A stretch of DNA of 64,000 nucleotides from Pomphorhynchus laevis (lineage: Eukaryota; Acanthocephala; Palaeacanthocephala; Echinorhynchida; Pomphorhynchidae): positions 62,001 through 126,000 of the forward strand of contig WNNJ02001194.1 in the NCBI GenBank assembly GCA_012934845.2. Reading direction: 5' to 3'. Both the position numbers and the translations under genes were made by a program. This document shows positions 12,301-20,495 of this stretch, in pieces; the first letter of the stretch is position 1; every line of letters starts with the position of its first letter. The notes beneath the pieces are model-generated. The model was not told the origin of the DNA, ran no database searches, and was given only the letters and a program-made list of their open reading frames with translations.

Positions 12301-14493
12301 TGGCCCTCCAGCCGCTAAATTCTCACCCGTCCCAGAAAAAATTCGTTCAAAGAAGGATATAAATATAAGATCTGTGAATAGACGTGAGTGTAGATCGATG
12401 CAACGGAGACTTATGGCCAATATTGGTGATACTGATTTTGCTGAAATATTTCGATTCAGTCAGTTCAAGGTTTGTATCTGTTTTATCTATTTCATTCTGG
12501 CTATATGATCGGAATGACACTTCTATAAGAATAATCTCATTGTGAATAATTTCAGATAATAAATTACTTCAATAATTTTATAATTTTAGTCAATTTGATA
12601 GCCACGCTAGCAATTTCTAATAATTAATTAAATTATTGCATTAATAATTAATCGAAATTTTATCCAATTTTTCAACAAATAATCACAACTGACATTTGAT
12701 TTCATAGCTGCGGAAAAAACGTCTGCAATTTGGTCGTTCAAGAATTCACGACTGGGGTTTGTTTTCGTGTGAATACATTGCTGCTGAGGAAATGGTAATC
12801 GAGTATGTTGGCGAGACTATCCGTCAGACAGTGGCTGACAAGCGGGAACATCGTCAATCAGTAAACGATGGATCAAATGGTTCTTCGTATTTGTTTCGTG
12901 TTGATTCCGACATAATCATTGACGCCACTCACTGTGGCAATCTGGCTCGGTTTATCAATCACAGTTGTGATGTAAGTTCTCAAATTATATTAAAATATTT
13001 TTAGAAAATTGCGTTATCTTTTGTAACTCCGACATATATTTTTGAATTTTTACGTTTCTAATACTTATGTTTTGATCGTTAGTTTGTAAATGCAAACTGT
13101 ACTTACTCTATAAATAAGAATTGTAAATCGATATAATTATGATCCTACCTGAATGTGCAATTAATCAGCATGTAATTAATTTAAAAATTAAGCAAACAGT
13201 GGAGTATATACTCTAGTGGATACTTCATATAGAGTGGATGAAATATAAAAATATACTATTAGTTCACTGCTAGTCTTATCAAATAAGAAAAGTACCCCAC
13301 AGGCTAACAGTTAACTGTTAGCCTGGGGATATGTGAACGTATAGTAACTTATCTCGCACAGTTTTAAATGCTCAAGAAAAATATTTAGCTTTGACATCTT
13401 TGCTATAATCTCGTCAAACTTTACCGAACGCTCGTTTTGCTTTAAGTTTGAAGTTCATTAAACATGATGATGTAAACCGCGAACAAATTGTTGCTTCATA
13501 ATTATAAATATTTCAGATTATAGTCTATAAATTGAATAATATATTTAATAAATTCATAATTTTAATTTAATCATCATGTGAAATTTAATTCAATTTAATT
13601 TTATAAAATTTAATAATTTTATAAATTTATTAAATTAATATAATAATTTTATTATATTTTTATTATATTTAATATTATAATAATTTTATTATATTTTTGG
13701 TTACAATAAAAAGTCATTATCTATGAACGGTATAGCGATTGAGGTAATATTGCCGATCAAGCGAGTTTAACTTTGACAATTTTAAACTTATCATTTATTT
13801 AGCATAAATTTATTTAATATGTATTTGACAATTATCATGTTAAAGGGCAGAGGCTAGCTCTTTAACATTCAAATAAAATAATCTAAAAATTTTCGTGGTA
13901 GTTTGCTTTAATATTTCATTTGAATTTTATTGAAACTTACTATTTATAATAAGGAATTTGCGATTGATAGCATATTATTCAATATGACAGTACTTTAAAT
14001 TATAGAGGAAGAAAACAATTTATCAGACTATTTATGAAATAGAAACAATCAACAGTTTGTGCTAAATTGTAATTTCGAATTTTGGTCAAATTGCATTGTC
14101 AGGAAATTAAAACAATTAGCGTATTTCGTGAGCAGTTTAAGAATATATTAAATCGTTGTTTGTTGTTTTTCAATAAATACTAGTGTTCAATTATCTTTGT
14201 TATGGATGGATTAACCCTTTAACATCAAAATAAAATCTTCGTAGTTAGCCTTGAGGTTTTCGTTTCAACTTTAAATTTCAACTTTAGGAATAAATGATTT
14301 TTGTTTCGTTTTTTAACAGCCAAATTGTTATGCAAAGATCATAACCGTTGATCAATGTAAAAAGGTGGTGATCTATTCAAAACGAGAAATACAGAGGGGT
14401 GAAGAAATCACATACGACTATAAATTTCCTATAGAGGACAAAAAGATTCCTTGTGCATGTGGAGCTACTAATTGTCGAAAGACATTGAATTAA
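2..14493 (+). CDS. SETD1: SETD1/Set1 histone H3K4 methyltransferase, 5'-truncated by window edge
   Basis: Six exons joined at GT-AG borders in consistent phase: 2-922, 7039-8224, 9167-9697, 12243-12469, 12708-12971, 14320-14493 (about 1,100 aa visible). Family knowledge: Set1 is the catalytic subunit of COMPASS and methylates histone H3 lysine 4 in the nucleus. The sequence shows a short central conserved block ([11 protein letters not shown] and a region ending in NWYES), a Ser/Thr-rich linker, an N-SET block ([19 protein letters not shown]), then a complete SET domain with [24 protein letters not shown] and [14 protein letters not shown]. It ends with [13 protein letters not shown] and a post-SET CxCxxxxC cluster (CACGATNC). 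The expected N-terminal RRM would lie left of the window. All catalytic-core motifs look intact. An extra small exon inside the large introns cannot be excluded. Confidence 0.93.
1290..1900 (-). mobile_element. Decayed non-LTR retrotransposon reverse transcriptase fragment
   Basis: The minus strand reads, with frame breaks, a thumb-like RT tail including [21 protein letters not shown] and then [13 protein letters not shown]. This is the usual sequence after the RT fingers in several LINE clades. It is more GC-rich than its surroundings. A phrase near its left end (CACAGGGATCTGAG) recurs at about 2,064-2,078 with its AT-rich flank (AAGGATTTTGTTAACAACTA at about 1,202 and 2,020), so the locus is partly duplicated. 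The clade cannot be fixed from this fragment. Confidence 0.6.
2340..3010. repeat. Dispersed AT-rich repeat, about three diverged units
   Basis: A module with 'ACCTGATTACATAG..AGTTCCTCCTGAT', 'TTATTAGTCAATTCATAAAAATTGAC' type phrases occurs around 2,480-2,600, 2,700-2,830 and 2,880-3,000. A related module in reverse orientation is at about 36,900-37,140. No coding capacity is visible. It is likely an old non-autonomous element. Confidence 0.5.
4423..4470. repeat. Short near-perfect palindrome
   Basis: About 20-bp arms (GATCAGACTGGACAAGGATT and its complement) around a 3-bp centre. One arm with its left flank recurs alone at about 4,725-4,752. It would form a strong hairpin in RNA or DNA. Confidence 0.7.
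4930..5165. mobile_element. Foldback element with hammerhead-core arms
   Basis: Two nearly perfect inverted arms of about 85 bp (4,951-5,030 and 5,055-5,140) flank a ~22-bp centre. Each arm, read outward, holds CTGATGA, a GTCAT/ATGAC stem, GAAAC and a GTC cleavage triplet. On the + strand these are CTGATGA 5086-5092, GAAA 5107-5110 and C 5121. The third hammerhead strand (the partner for stem I) is missing, so this copy is probably not catalytic alone. The same family, with the missing strand present, is at 63.2 kb. Both are followed by CACGCGGAATGGT. Confidence 0.7.
5521..5546 (+). ncRNA. Partial hammerhead (3' half) at the array's left edge
   Basis: AAGCC-GAAA-ACGG/CCGT-C-TTGCAG is present, but CTGATGA and the 5' strand of stem I are absent. 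The array junction therefore cut through the ribozyme. A further decayed piece (CTCAAAGCCGAAAT) lies about 25 bp upstream. Confidence 0.7.
5852..5900 (+). ncRNA. Type I hammerhead ribozyme
   Basis: All elements are present in canonical order. Stem I is CTGCAA (5852-5857) with TTGCAG (5895-5900). The core CTGATGA is 5858-5864. Stem II is GGCTT/AAGCC with a CTCA loop. GAAA is 5879-5882. Stem III is ACGG/CCGT with a TACG loop. The cleavage triplet is GTC, with the cut after C5894. It matches the known hammerhead consensus at every invariant position. Confidence 0.92.
6194..6242 (+). ncRNA. Type I hammerhead ribozyme (second complete copy)
   Basis: Identical core to the copy 342 bp upstream. Stem I is CTGCAA (6194-6199) with TTGCAG (6237-6242). 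CTGATGA is 6200-6206, stem II GGCTT/AAGCC, GAAA 6221-6224, and stem III ACGG/CCGT with a TACG loop. The cut is predicted after C6236. The flanking monomer differs at scattered sites while the ribozyme is unchanged, which suggests selection on the ribozyme. Confidence 0.92.
6320..6371. repeat. (AT)n microsatellite
   Basis: About 26 AT dinucleotides directly abutting the 3' end of the hammerhead array and the left arm of the next foldback. Confidence 0.95.
6372..6448. repeat. Foldback element, 26-bp arms
   Basis: Arms AAGATTTTCTAATTGAGGAA... and complement surround a ~25-bp centre containing AAAACGTTTCG. On the minus strand the centre reads GTCGAAACG, the GAAAC phrase shared by other foldbacks here (19.2 and 59.9 kb). 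It is probably a relic of a Penelope-type terminal repeat. Confidence 0.55.
6573..6712. repeat. 70-bp tandem duplication
   Basis: Two units start at TTGGATAGG (6573 and 6643). They share GTGTTTTTAATGATGT and TATTACAGTCAAACATACTC with a few differences. Non-coding. Confidence 0.8.
7039..8224 (+). CDS. SETD1: SETD1 exon: low-complexity Ser/Thr-rich linker
   Basis: The acceptor TTAAGCAG precedes 7039 and the donor ACAG|GTATAT ends the exon at 8224 in phase 1. It encodes about 395 aa of Ser/Thr/Lys-rich, poorly conserved sequence with no domain I recognise. This is normal for the middle of Set1 proteins. It is assigned to this gene by phase agreement with both neighbours and by unbroken reading. 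Confidence 0.8.
8225..9166 (+). other. SETD1 intron, AT-rich
   Basis: Phase 1 intron with donor GTATAT and acceptor TTGTTCAG. It holds A/T-rich sequence with small TATA-type palindromes near 8,960-9,080. I see no element. Confidence 0.7.
9167..9697 (+). CDS. SETD1: SETD1 exon: N-SET domain
   Basis: The acceptor TTTTTGTTCAG is followed by 177 codons, and the donor is GAAG|GTTTGA. The C-terminal half carries the N-SET signature: [33 protein letters not shown], then [14 protein letters not shown]. In known Set1 proteins this domain sits before the SET domain and binds the WRAD core and activates catalysis. The exon ends in phase 1 and joins the next exon to give a GCARS motif, as in human SETD1. 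Confidence 0.9.
9698..12242 (+). other. SETD1 intron with a retroelement relic
   Basis: Phase 1 intron of 2.5 kb. Apart from the relic at 10,850-11,500 it is AT-rich, with imperfect AT-type inverted and direct repeats at 11,740-12,020. Nothing codes. Confidence 0.7.
10850..11500 (-). mobile_element. Fossil retroelement C-terminal domain (zinc-knuckle plus endonuclease-like)
   Basis: The minus strand shows a Cys/His cluster ([18 protein letters not shown]), then an AINNLL-AG-P-LEPTG type block with DGRRPHG. Further on it shows phrases such as [20 protein letters not shown] and NAASVM. I recognise this order from a family of retrotransposon-encoded proteins common in invertebrates, in which RPDG..WD residues form a restriction-like endonuclease. 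The piece is broken and lacks the reverse transcriptase. Family placement is tentative. Confidence 0.5.
12243..12469 (+). CDS. SETD1: SETD1 exon: pre-SET linker with GCARS motif
   Basis: Begins after the acceptor CTGTTTAG and ends at TTCAAG|GTTTGT. It encodes [13 protein letters not shown], a basic stretch, then [16 protein letters not shown] and FRFSQFK. This matches the segment of SETD1 between the N-SET and SET domains (human GCARSEGF ... RRLLSSF ... FNQLKFRKK). The win-motif-like basic stretch for WDR5 contact should lie here, but I do not pin it to single residues. Confidence 0.9.
12708..12971 (+). CDS. SETD1: SETD1 exon: SET domain, N-terminal two thirds
   Basis: 88 codons in phase 0 between an ATTTCATAG acceptor and a GAT|GTAAGT donor. 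Motifs in order: [19 protein letters not shown] (SAM-binding Gly-rich loop), [33 protein letters not shown], and [12 protein letters not shown], the pseudoknot-forming RFINHSC motif. The exon stops just before PNC, so the pseudoknot loop is split by the next intron. Confidence 0.95.
12972..14319 (+). other. SETD1 last intron
   Basis: Phase 0 intron, donor GTAAGT, acceptor TTTAACAG, splitting the NHSCD/PNC pseudoknot motif. It is AT-rich with one strong short hairpin (CAGGCTAACAG/CTGTTAGCCTG, about 13,301-13,325). Nothing else is recognised. Confidence 0.75.
14320..14493 (+). CDS. SETD1: SETD1 last exon: SET C-terminus and post-SET
   Basis: Begins after TTTTTTAACAG and runs to TAA at 14491-14493. 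It encodes [40 protein letters not shown] and the post-[16 protein letters not shown]. The catalytic YDY Tyr and the post-SET zinc cysteines are present. The ending -TLN is the same as in human SETD1. Confidence 0.95.
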   Translation, partial: PNCYAKIITVDQCKKVVIYSKREIQRGEEITYDYKFPIEDKKIPCACGATNCRKTLN

Positions 14494-14936
14494 GCAATTT
14501 GTGAGATTTTCTATAAATCTGTTTTCTTTTCGTTGAAATTTTCTATATCCTTGTATAATTTATGTATGCCTTTTTGATTTTATATTCTCAATTGTATTTA
14601 CGAAAATTAGCAACAACGCTATACTGTTCATCTTTGACACTTATTAAATAATTTTTAAATATGGAAGAAAACGGACAATTCAAATCATCGCAATCAATGC
14701 AGAAAAGTTGACCCTGCAACTTTCCGTTTTATTTCTCCTTTTTATTTCATTAAACGGATATATATAAGTATTAACATTTCCAAATTCATATCAAAGTTAT
14801 TGAATATTTAGAGAGTAATTAAATGTATTTGATCGATTCAAGTATAAAACATTAAATCGATTATCTAATTAATATATAAATCATTTGGTCGGCTTCATAA
14901 ATTATCCTCGTGTGAATTCTTTAATCCTAGATGCAG

Positions 14937-15009
14937 CACTGTACACTACAATCAGCGTAGGTGGACCTCATCAGCAGTGAGCCTACGCCTACCTTTCGTG
15001 TTTCGGTCC
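14937..15009 (-). ncRNA. Hammerhead motif with permuted segment order (candidate)
   Basis: Minus strand, 5' to 3': GGACC-GAAA-CAC (15009 to 14998), then GCGTAGG (14988-14982), CACTG-CTGATGA-GGTCC (14979-14963), CCTACGC (14961-14955), and finally GTGT-A-CAGTG (14946-14937). The three hammerhead stems are all complementary: II GGTCC/GGACC, I CACTG/CAGTG, III ACAC..GCGTAGG with CCTACGC..GTGT. The cut would follow A at 14942 (GUA). The GAAA strand precedes the CTGATGA strand, which is not a circular permutation of the known fold. Whether it can cleave in cis is unknown. Confidence 0.5.
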
Positions 15010-15342
15010 TTTAATGACCAAATGTTGATACTCGCTCGTGTATGCAATTGTTCATTCTAATATATAAATATTATATAATTATGTAAAAACGAAAAACAAA
15101 TGAACATATTGGAGCTATAAATGACGATTAAATAGATCGTCATATATATTATATGGCAAAATCATATAGATATTAGAACGTAATATTATTGAGAAAAAAA
15201 ATAAGAAAGACAAATGTCAAAAACAAAAATATTAATGTTAATTGTTATTAACAATTAACTATATTAATTATATCAACATTAATTGTCAATAATATTAAAT
15301 AATAATAATGTTAATTGTTATTAAACAAATAAATTACGATTT
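15010..15342. other. AT-rich spacer
   Basis: TTAATTGTTATTAAC-type short inverted repeats and A/T runs. No gene or element recognised. Confidence 0.6.
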
Positions 15343-16012
15343 ACAAATTACATATTTAATATAAGATTCAAATATTTTTTTATACAATAAAAAATATTTG
15401 ATTTTTTAAAACAAAAAAAAATCAACTTTAAAATAAAAAAATGTTCATTTTCCACTTTTTCCGAATCTCCAACGATTAAAAATTCTGCAGGTACAACTGT
15501 GTGATATTCAACAAATAAATTACAAATTACATCGACTGACGAATAAATTACATATTTAATATAAGATTCAAATATTTTTTTATACAATAAAAAATATTTG
15601 ATTTTTTAAAACAAAAAAAAATCAACTTTAAAATAAAAAAATGTTCATTTTCCACTTTTTCCGAATCTCCAACGATTAAAAATTCTGCAGGTACAACTGT
15701 GTGATATTCAACAAATAAATTACAAATTACATCGACTGACGAATAAATTACATATTTAATATAAGATTCAAATATTTTTTTATACAATAAAAAATATTTG
15801 ATTTTTTAAAACAAAAAAAAATCAACTTTAAAATAAAAAAATGTTCATTTTCCACTTTTTCCGAATCTCCAACGATTAAAAATTCTGCAGGTACAACTGT
15901 GTGATATTCAACAAATAAATTACAAATTACATCGACTGACGAATAAATTACATATTTAATATAAGATTCAAATATTTTTTTATACAATAAAAAATATTTG
16001 ATTTTTTAAAAC
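15343..16012. repeat. 200-bp satellite, about 3.3 identical units
   Basis: The unit repeats at exactly 200 bp (for example the unit ends at 15,548, 15,748 and 15,948). I see no difference between full copies. Minus-strand reading frames of 79 aa recur in each unit but are AT-driven and unlikely to be genes. The perfect identity implies a very recent expansion or an assembly duplication. Confidence 0.9.
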
Positions 16013-16483
16013 ATCAACCATTTTCAATAATTTAATAATTGATTATTTAAATCAATAATTTAATATTGATTTAAATTATTTTTTATAAAATTAAATAGTC
16101 AATTGACGTCGGACTGATTACAAATTTTCTTCCTTTTTTATAATATTAATGTTGTAATTTTAAATTACATAGTTCTCAAAATAAAACGAAACAATTTACT
16201 TTCATTTAATATAAATTTGTTATAAATTTTATTTGTTGTAAGTTCACATTTATAATATCATTAATATCTTAATATTACATGTGTTAATTAATTTATTAAT
16301 TTATTACTTTTAAAAATGTTTTGTATGAAACATTAATAGACTATTAGTTGATCTGTAATAATTTATTAATTATAATAAATTATTAATAATAATTTATTTA
16401 ATTAATTTTATTTATAAGATCATTACTTTCAAAATCAGAGTAGTAACTGATTTGTAAAGAAGTCTTCTATCAAACGATAATGC
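16013..16483. other. AT-rich 3' flank of BCCIP-like gene
   Basis: TTTAATAATT-type imperfect palindromes. Presumed 3' untranslated and intergenic sequence of the minus-strand gene. Nothing else seen. Confidence 0.6.
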
Positions 16484-17113
16484 TTACGTTTCTAAATATT
16501 TTTCAAAGTCGCGTTCGTGAAACAGAAAATATTTTGATTTTCCAGTACTGCCTTCAATTAGTCCACATTGTTCAACATTATTTTCCTGATTTGCGTTAAT
16601 ATCGATTGGATGAATTACCAACCAGTGAGTGTAGTTTATATCACTTTGCTTTAAATTCCTTTTGAGATCATTGTACGCCATCTGAGCAAATCCACCGTCA
16701 GGTAATCCAGTTACAGTAATATTGAGAAATAGTAAGCAATTCTTTAATACTTTGTCAGGTATTTCTGGTTTTAACAACTTTGTAAATTTGGAGAAACAAT
16801 TATTGTTGAGTTGAAGTGCGGTTTGTAGAGCTAAAACAGGGAGGCAATCATCTTCCTCGCAATCGTCTTCGTTATCTGATGAAGATGCTTGTTGTAGAAC
16901 GCAACCAATTGGGTTCTGGTCAATTATTAAATCAGCTATTAACTCAACTGATACATTGGGTAATTGATTTTTCAACAACAAAATTATACCATCTCGGTGA
17001 GTCTCTTGAGGTGCGAATGCCTCAAAATTCATAACGAAATCATCTGTTAATTTCTCATCATCGTTGTTGATAGGTCTTCTTAATCGCTTACTTTTTTCGT
17101 CAGAACCCAACAT
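16484..17113 (-). CDS. BCCIP: BCCIP/Bcp1-like protein
   Basis: Single open frame of 209 aa, ATG at 17113. It shows the family landmarks in order: an N-terminal NFEAFAPQETHRDGIILLLK, the diagnostic ELIADLIIDQNPIGCVLQQ, an acidic SSSDNEDDCEEDD loop, the VLALQTALQLN segment, THWLVIHPIDI, and a C-terminal KYFLFHERDFEKYL. Known role: BCCIP (yeast Bcp1) is a nuclear protein that chaperones ribosomal protein uL14 and supports ribosome biogenesis; in mammals it binds BRCA2 and p21. At 209 aa it is shorter than human (about 314) or yeast (283) members, mainly through short loops and a short N-terminus. An upstream exon is possible, but the ATG has no splice signal I prefer. Confidence 0.8.
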   Translation of the reverse strand: MLGSDEKSKRLRRPINNDDEKLTDDFVMNFEAFAPQETHRDGIILLLKNQLPNVSVELIADLIIDQNPIGCVLQQASSSDNEDDCEEDDCLPVLALQTALQLNNNCFSKFTKLLKPEIPDKVLKNCLLFLNITVTGLPDGGFAQMAYNDLKRNLKQSDINYTHWLVIHPIDINANQENNVEQCGLIEGSTGKSKYFLFHERDFEKYLET

Positions 17114-17715
17114 CTAGAAATTTATTCAAATTGATAACCTCGTCGATTTGCTATAAAATTAAAATGAAATGTTTATTACCATAAGAATAATATTTATCCA
17201 GGAAACTATTATTTTTTGTTTTATTTTTCAGATTATATTTTAATTGTTATACATATTTTTATTATATTATCAATATCATATATTTTTTTATTATCAATAC
17301 ATAAAATATATTTACCAATCAGCATTTAAGAACATTCGATCATTGAATGTCATTTAAATGCATATTTATTTATTCATTGACAATAACACAATATTAATAT
17401 CTAAAAATATTTAAATTCATTAAATTTAAAAATATAAATAATTCATTTTAAATTTAAATTTAAAGTAAAATAAATTAATATCATCAGCGATGAATGAATT
17501 AAAAATCATTAAATATCATTAAAAAAACAATAAATGAATTTATCAATACATTTTTAAGTCAGGATTTGAGCTGATGTAGTGATGATATAAAGCACATGTT
17601 TTAGTATACCGACGAAATTTGCGTATATAACCCTTTAATTCAATAAATATATAATTATAATAAAGAATTAAAATCAATATGTAACGATAATATTAGAAAC
17701 ATAATGGAAACAGAA
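17114..17715. other. AT-rich spacer
   Basis: Upstream of the BCCIP-like gene. Strings of TTTAAAT and AATAATA; no ORF or repeat family recognised. It likely contains the minus-strand promoter, but no motif is distinct. Confidence 0.5.
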
Positions 17716-19080
17716 TGGAAAGAACATATGTACCCATAATCTAGAATTAATTGAAAATTGTGAATTAAGAAAGCTGCTATCAAAAGGGTATAAATATAGA
17801 TTAAATAACAACAACGACAAAAATAAAATTTACAGTTCGTTATATAATAACTTAAATGATTACTTTGGTAAGCTGATTAATAGTGAAAGCTCGAATATAT
17901 CTAAGATAAAAATTTGGAAAGATTATATATTTGATAAAATTAAAAATAAAATGAAAATAACAAACAATTATAAAAGGAAAGATAAAATTAATAAAGATAT
18001 GTATAAAGAACTTACTAAATTAAAAGAATAACTATATAATAACAACTATTGATAAAGCTAGTAATAACTTTGTCTTCATATGCAAAAAGCTTTATTATGA
18101 TATACTAATGAAAGAGGTTAATTCTAATGATTTAAATGTAAATCCAACATATGAACGTAGTGAGTTGAGTTTAGAAACAATTATTACAAGTCACTGTTCT
18201 ATAATGGATAAAAAGGGTATAAAGGTTGAATTAGATAATAAAACTATACCTATATTATATTGGAATCCAAAATTACATAAAAATCCAATAAAACCTAGGT
18301 TCATATATAGTGCGTTTAAATGTACATTAAAACCACTTTCTGTCTATATGAATAAAATACTTAAAGTAATTAAAGCACATTTTAAAAAATATTGCAAGGT
18401 AATCGAAATTAATACTGGTATAAAACACTATTTCAGAATTAATTCTACAAAATAATTTTTAGAACAGACAAAAGGAATAAATTTTCAGAATATAAATACA
18501 TACGATTTTAGTACGCTTTATACAAATCTAGATTTAGTAGATATTAAAGAAGCGTTAGTAAAATTAATTAACCTTATATTCGGAAAAAGATATACATATA
18601 TATGTTATAATAACTATAACGCATAGCTAACTAAAATTAAACCAAGTAAATATAAATATATGGATAAAATTGAATTAATAGAATCCTTAAATATTTTAAT
18701 AAATCAAAATTATTTAAAGGTAGGGACATCTATATTTAGACAAATAAAAGTTGTTTCAATTGGAGGTAATAGTAGCAAAATTATAGACGACTTGCTTTTA
18801 AGCTTTATAGAATATGAATTTGTTCATAACTGCGTAAAAACTAAATCTAAACAATATAAATATATGAAATATATGTTTCGATATATTGATGAAATATGTT
18901 TAAGTTTAACCATGTTTATTCATTAAGTGAACAAATTTATCCAAGTGGCCTTATTCTTTACAAAACTGATATTGATGATAAACATATATAAGCTTGTACT
19001 TTTTCTGACGAAGGAGTTAAGCCGAAACGTAATTGAGTGTAATAAATAAGAAAAACTAACTACTGATTTTCCTGCTTCTA
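17716..19080 (+). mobile_element. Penelope-like element, degraded (type 1)
   Basis: Reads in pieces as a Penelope-like reverse transcriptase. There is an N-terminal helical stretch, a DKASNNFVFICKKLYYDIL block, then ILYWNPKLHKNPIKPRFIYS with KCTLKPLS, and ending IKHYFRIN. This is followed by INTYDFSTLYTNLDLVDIK and YIDEICLSL. Those are the RT motifs of the lineage whose consensus has LPKLHK..KPRFI and FSTLYTNI. It is broken in several places, and no GIY-YIG endonuclease is visible. Just downstream, CTGACGAAGG..GCCGAAACGT (about 19,003-19,030) resembles a worn hammerhead, as known for the terminal repeats of these elements. Confidence 0.75.
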
Positions 19081-19167
19081 CTTATTGTATTCAAATAATA
19101 CAATAATAATACAATGGTTCTGCATGTAACTGATGACTGGGATGCATCATGTGAATACGTTTAATAT

Positions 19168-19335
19168 ATATAATTAAAGTAAGCCAGTCTTGACGAAGAA
19201 ATTAATACGACGTTTCGCTTTTTATTAGCTTTATCAAATTGTAAGTAGCTTTAATCAAGAATTTTTTTCGTATCAATTTCTTCTGAAACGTCGTATTAAT
19301 TTCTTCGTTAAGACTGATTTACTTTAGTGCGTAAT
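19168..19335. repeat. Foldback element with GAAACGTCG arms
   Basis: About 42-bp inverted arms (AAGTAAGCCAGTCTTGACGA... and complement) around a ~65-bp centre. The minus strand holds TTTGATAAAGCT...AAGC-GAAACGTCG, a weak hammerhead-like core. This is probably an inverted terminal repeat of a Penelope-type element, related in design to 59.9 kb. Confidence 0.6.
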
Positions 19336-20300
19336 GCAGTTCAACCATGCATTTTAACCATGCATCAGGCACTAAATTCCTTTTAATAGAAATTCTGTTT
19401 AACAGGGACACTTAAAAGTGTGCAAATATATAAAATATAATTTGTTGTTACACCTGCCCCTGGACACACACTGGTGTACTCATAAATATATCACAATGTT
19501 TTCTACGTATGCCCAGTCATCCTATGTATGACGACAAACTTTAACAACGGTATACGCGTTTCGCTCTAACGGAGCTCATCAATACCATGACTTCAATAAT
19601 CATCCATAGGCACCTTAACACACGCTTAAACAATGTTTAAAGCTCTAAAAACAGAACTACCCTTAATCTGAATCAAAGGATGATTCAGATTAAGGGTATT
19701 CATTGGATGATTCAGATATTTAGAAATAGCTAGATCACCCTAAATCACAATAATAGATTACAATCTGTGATCTTAATACTCTAAAAAATCTCATTGCTGT
19801 ATCCAAACCAACCGATGATACAAACTAAAAACTGAAAGCCCAGACGCTACTTTAACTTAATCTGTTCTCGATGTGTTTAATAAAAGGTCATCAACTAGTT
19901 AAAGTAATCCCAATGCGACATAATCAAGTTACCAATTCAATTGGATATGATTATAAGATAAAAGATAATGCGGAGGAAATTAGCCATCTGTCTTGAATTT
20001 GATCGCCTTTGTCATATGATATTGCCTTCAAGACCAGTGTTTATATAGAGTTTGTCAATAGCAGCTTGTAAATCAACCGCCTTGTTTGAAAATAAGGTGA
20101 TGTCACATGCATATATGTCATTTGAAGTCCATAGATGACATCTGCATATCATCTATTGACCGAGAGCACAATATGTGCTCTCAGTCCAAAATATTAAATA
20201 TGCTTGCGTTCTTTAAGTGCAAGTATATTTTCGAAATCCATATTAAAATAGATTTTAGATTAAATATTTATGAATTACCAACAGTTTACATCAAATGTTA
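19336..20300. other. AT-rich DNA with short palindromes
   Basis: Contains strong hairpins at about 19,668-19,705 (ACCCTTAATCTGAATCA and complement) and 20,160-20,181 (GAGAGCACAATATGTGCTCTC-like). A possible worn hammerhead lies on the minus strand at 19,545-19,592 (TTGATGA-GCTC/GAGC-GAAAC). No genes recognised. Confidence 0.5.
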
Positions 20301-20495
20301 TTAATTTATTTTGGAAATATCGGATCCTCTACGAACGCAGGTTAGCGAATGCTGATATTTCCTTTTAGTTGCATCCAGTTTTTGAAATAAATGCAATCTT
20401 CCAATTAATAATTCGTTTAATGTATCGTTTAAGATAGATGATGTGACATTTACAGGATGTGACATATTACGACTTAGTTTTCCCTTAATATACAT
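20301..20495 (-). CDS. Possible unidentified exon or short ORF
   Basis: 64-codon frame that reads less AT-driven than its surroundings (for example LNELLIGRLHLFQKLD and RKYQHSLTCVRRGSD), suggesting true coding sequence. I do not recognise the protein. It lies 3.3 kb downstream of the U2A' exons on the same strand, but does not look like the known U2A' C-terminus. It could be an exon of another gene or a transposon remnant. Confidence 0.25.
   Translation of the reverse strand: MYIKGKLSRNMSHPVNVTSSILNDTLNELLIGRLHLFQKLDATKRKYQHSLTCVRRGSDISKIN

Noticed and set aside
12960-14330. Asp in place of the usual Asn/Glu in the SET NHSC-x-PNC motif as a sign of lost function
   Set aside because: This position varies among active Set1/MLL enzymes (Asp occurs in yeast Set1), so it is not unusual.
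15348-15987. A repeated 79-aa gene on the minus strand
   Set aside because: It is a by-product of the 200-bp satellite; composition is AT-driven and there is no domain or context.
19003-19030. Hammerhead after the type 1 Penelope-like element (CTGACGA..GCCGAAACGT)
   Set aside because: Stem II is weak and no partner strands for stems I and III are evident; mentioned only as a relic.
19545-19592. Minus-strand hammerhead (TTGATGA-GCTC/GAGC-GAAAC)
   Set aside because: The first core base is changed and stem I is not complementary.
20301-20495. Missing C-terminal exon of U2A'
   Set aside because: The encoded text does not resemble the known U2A' cap or tail, and no splice phase could be shown.
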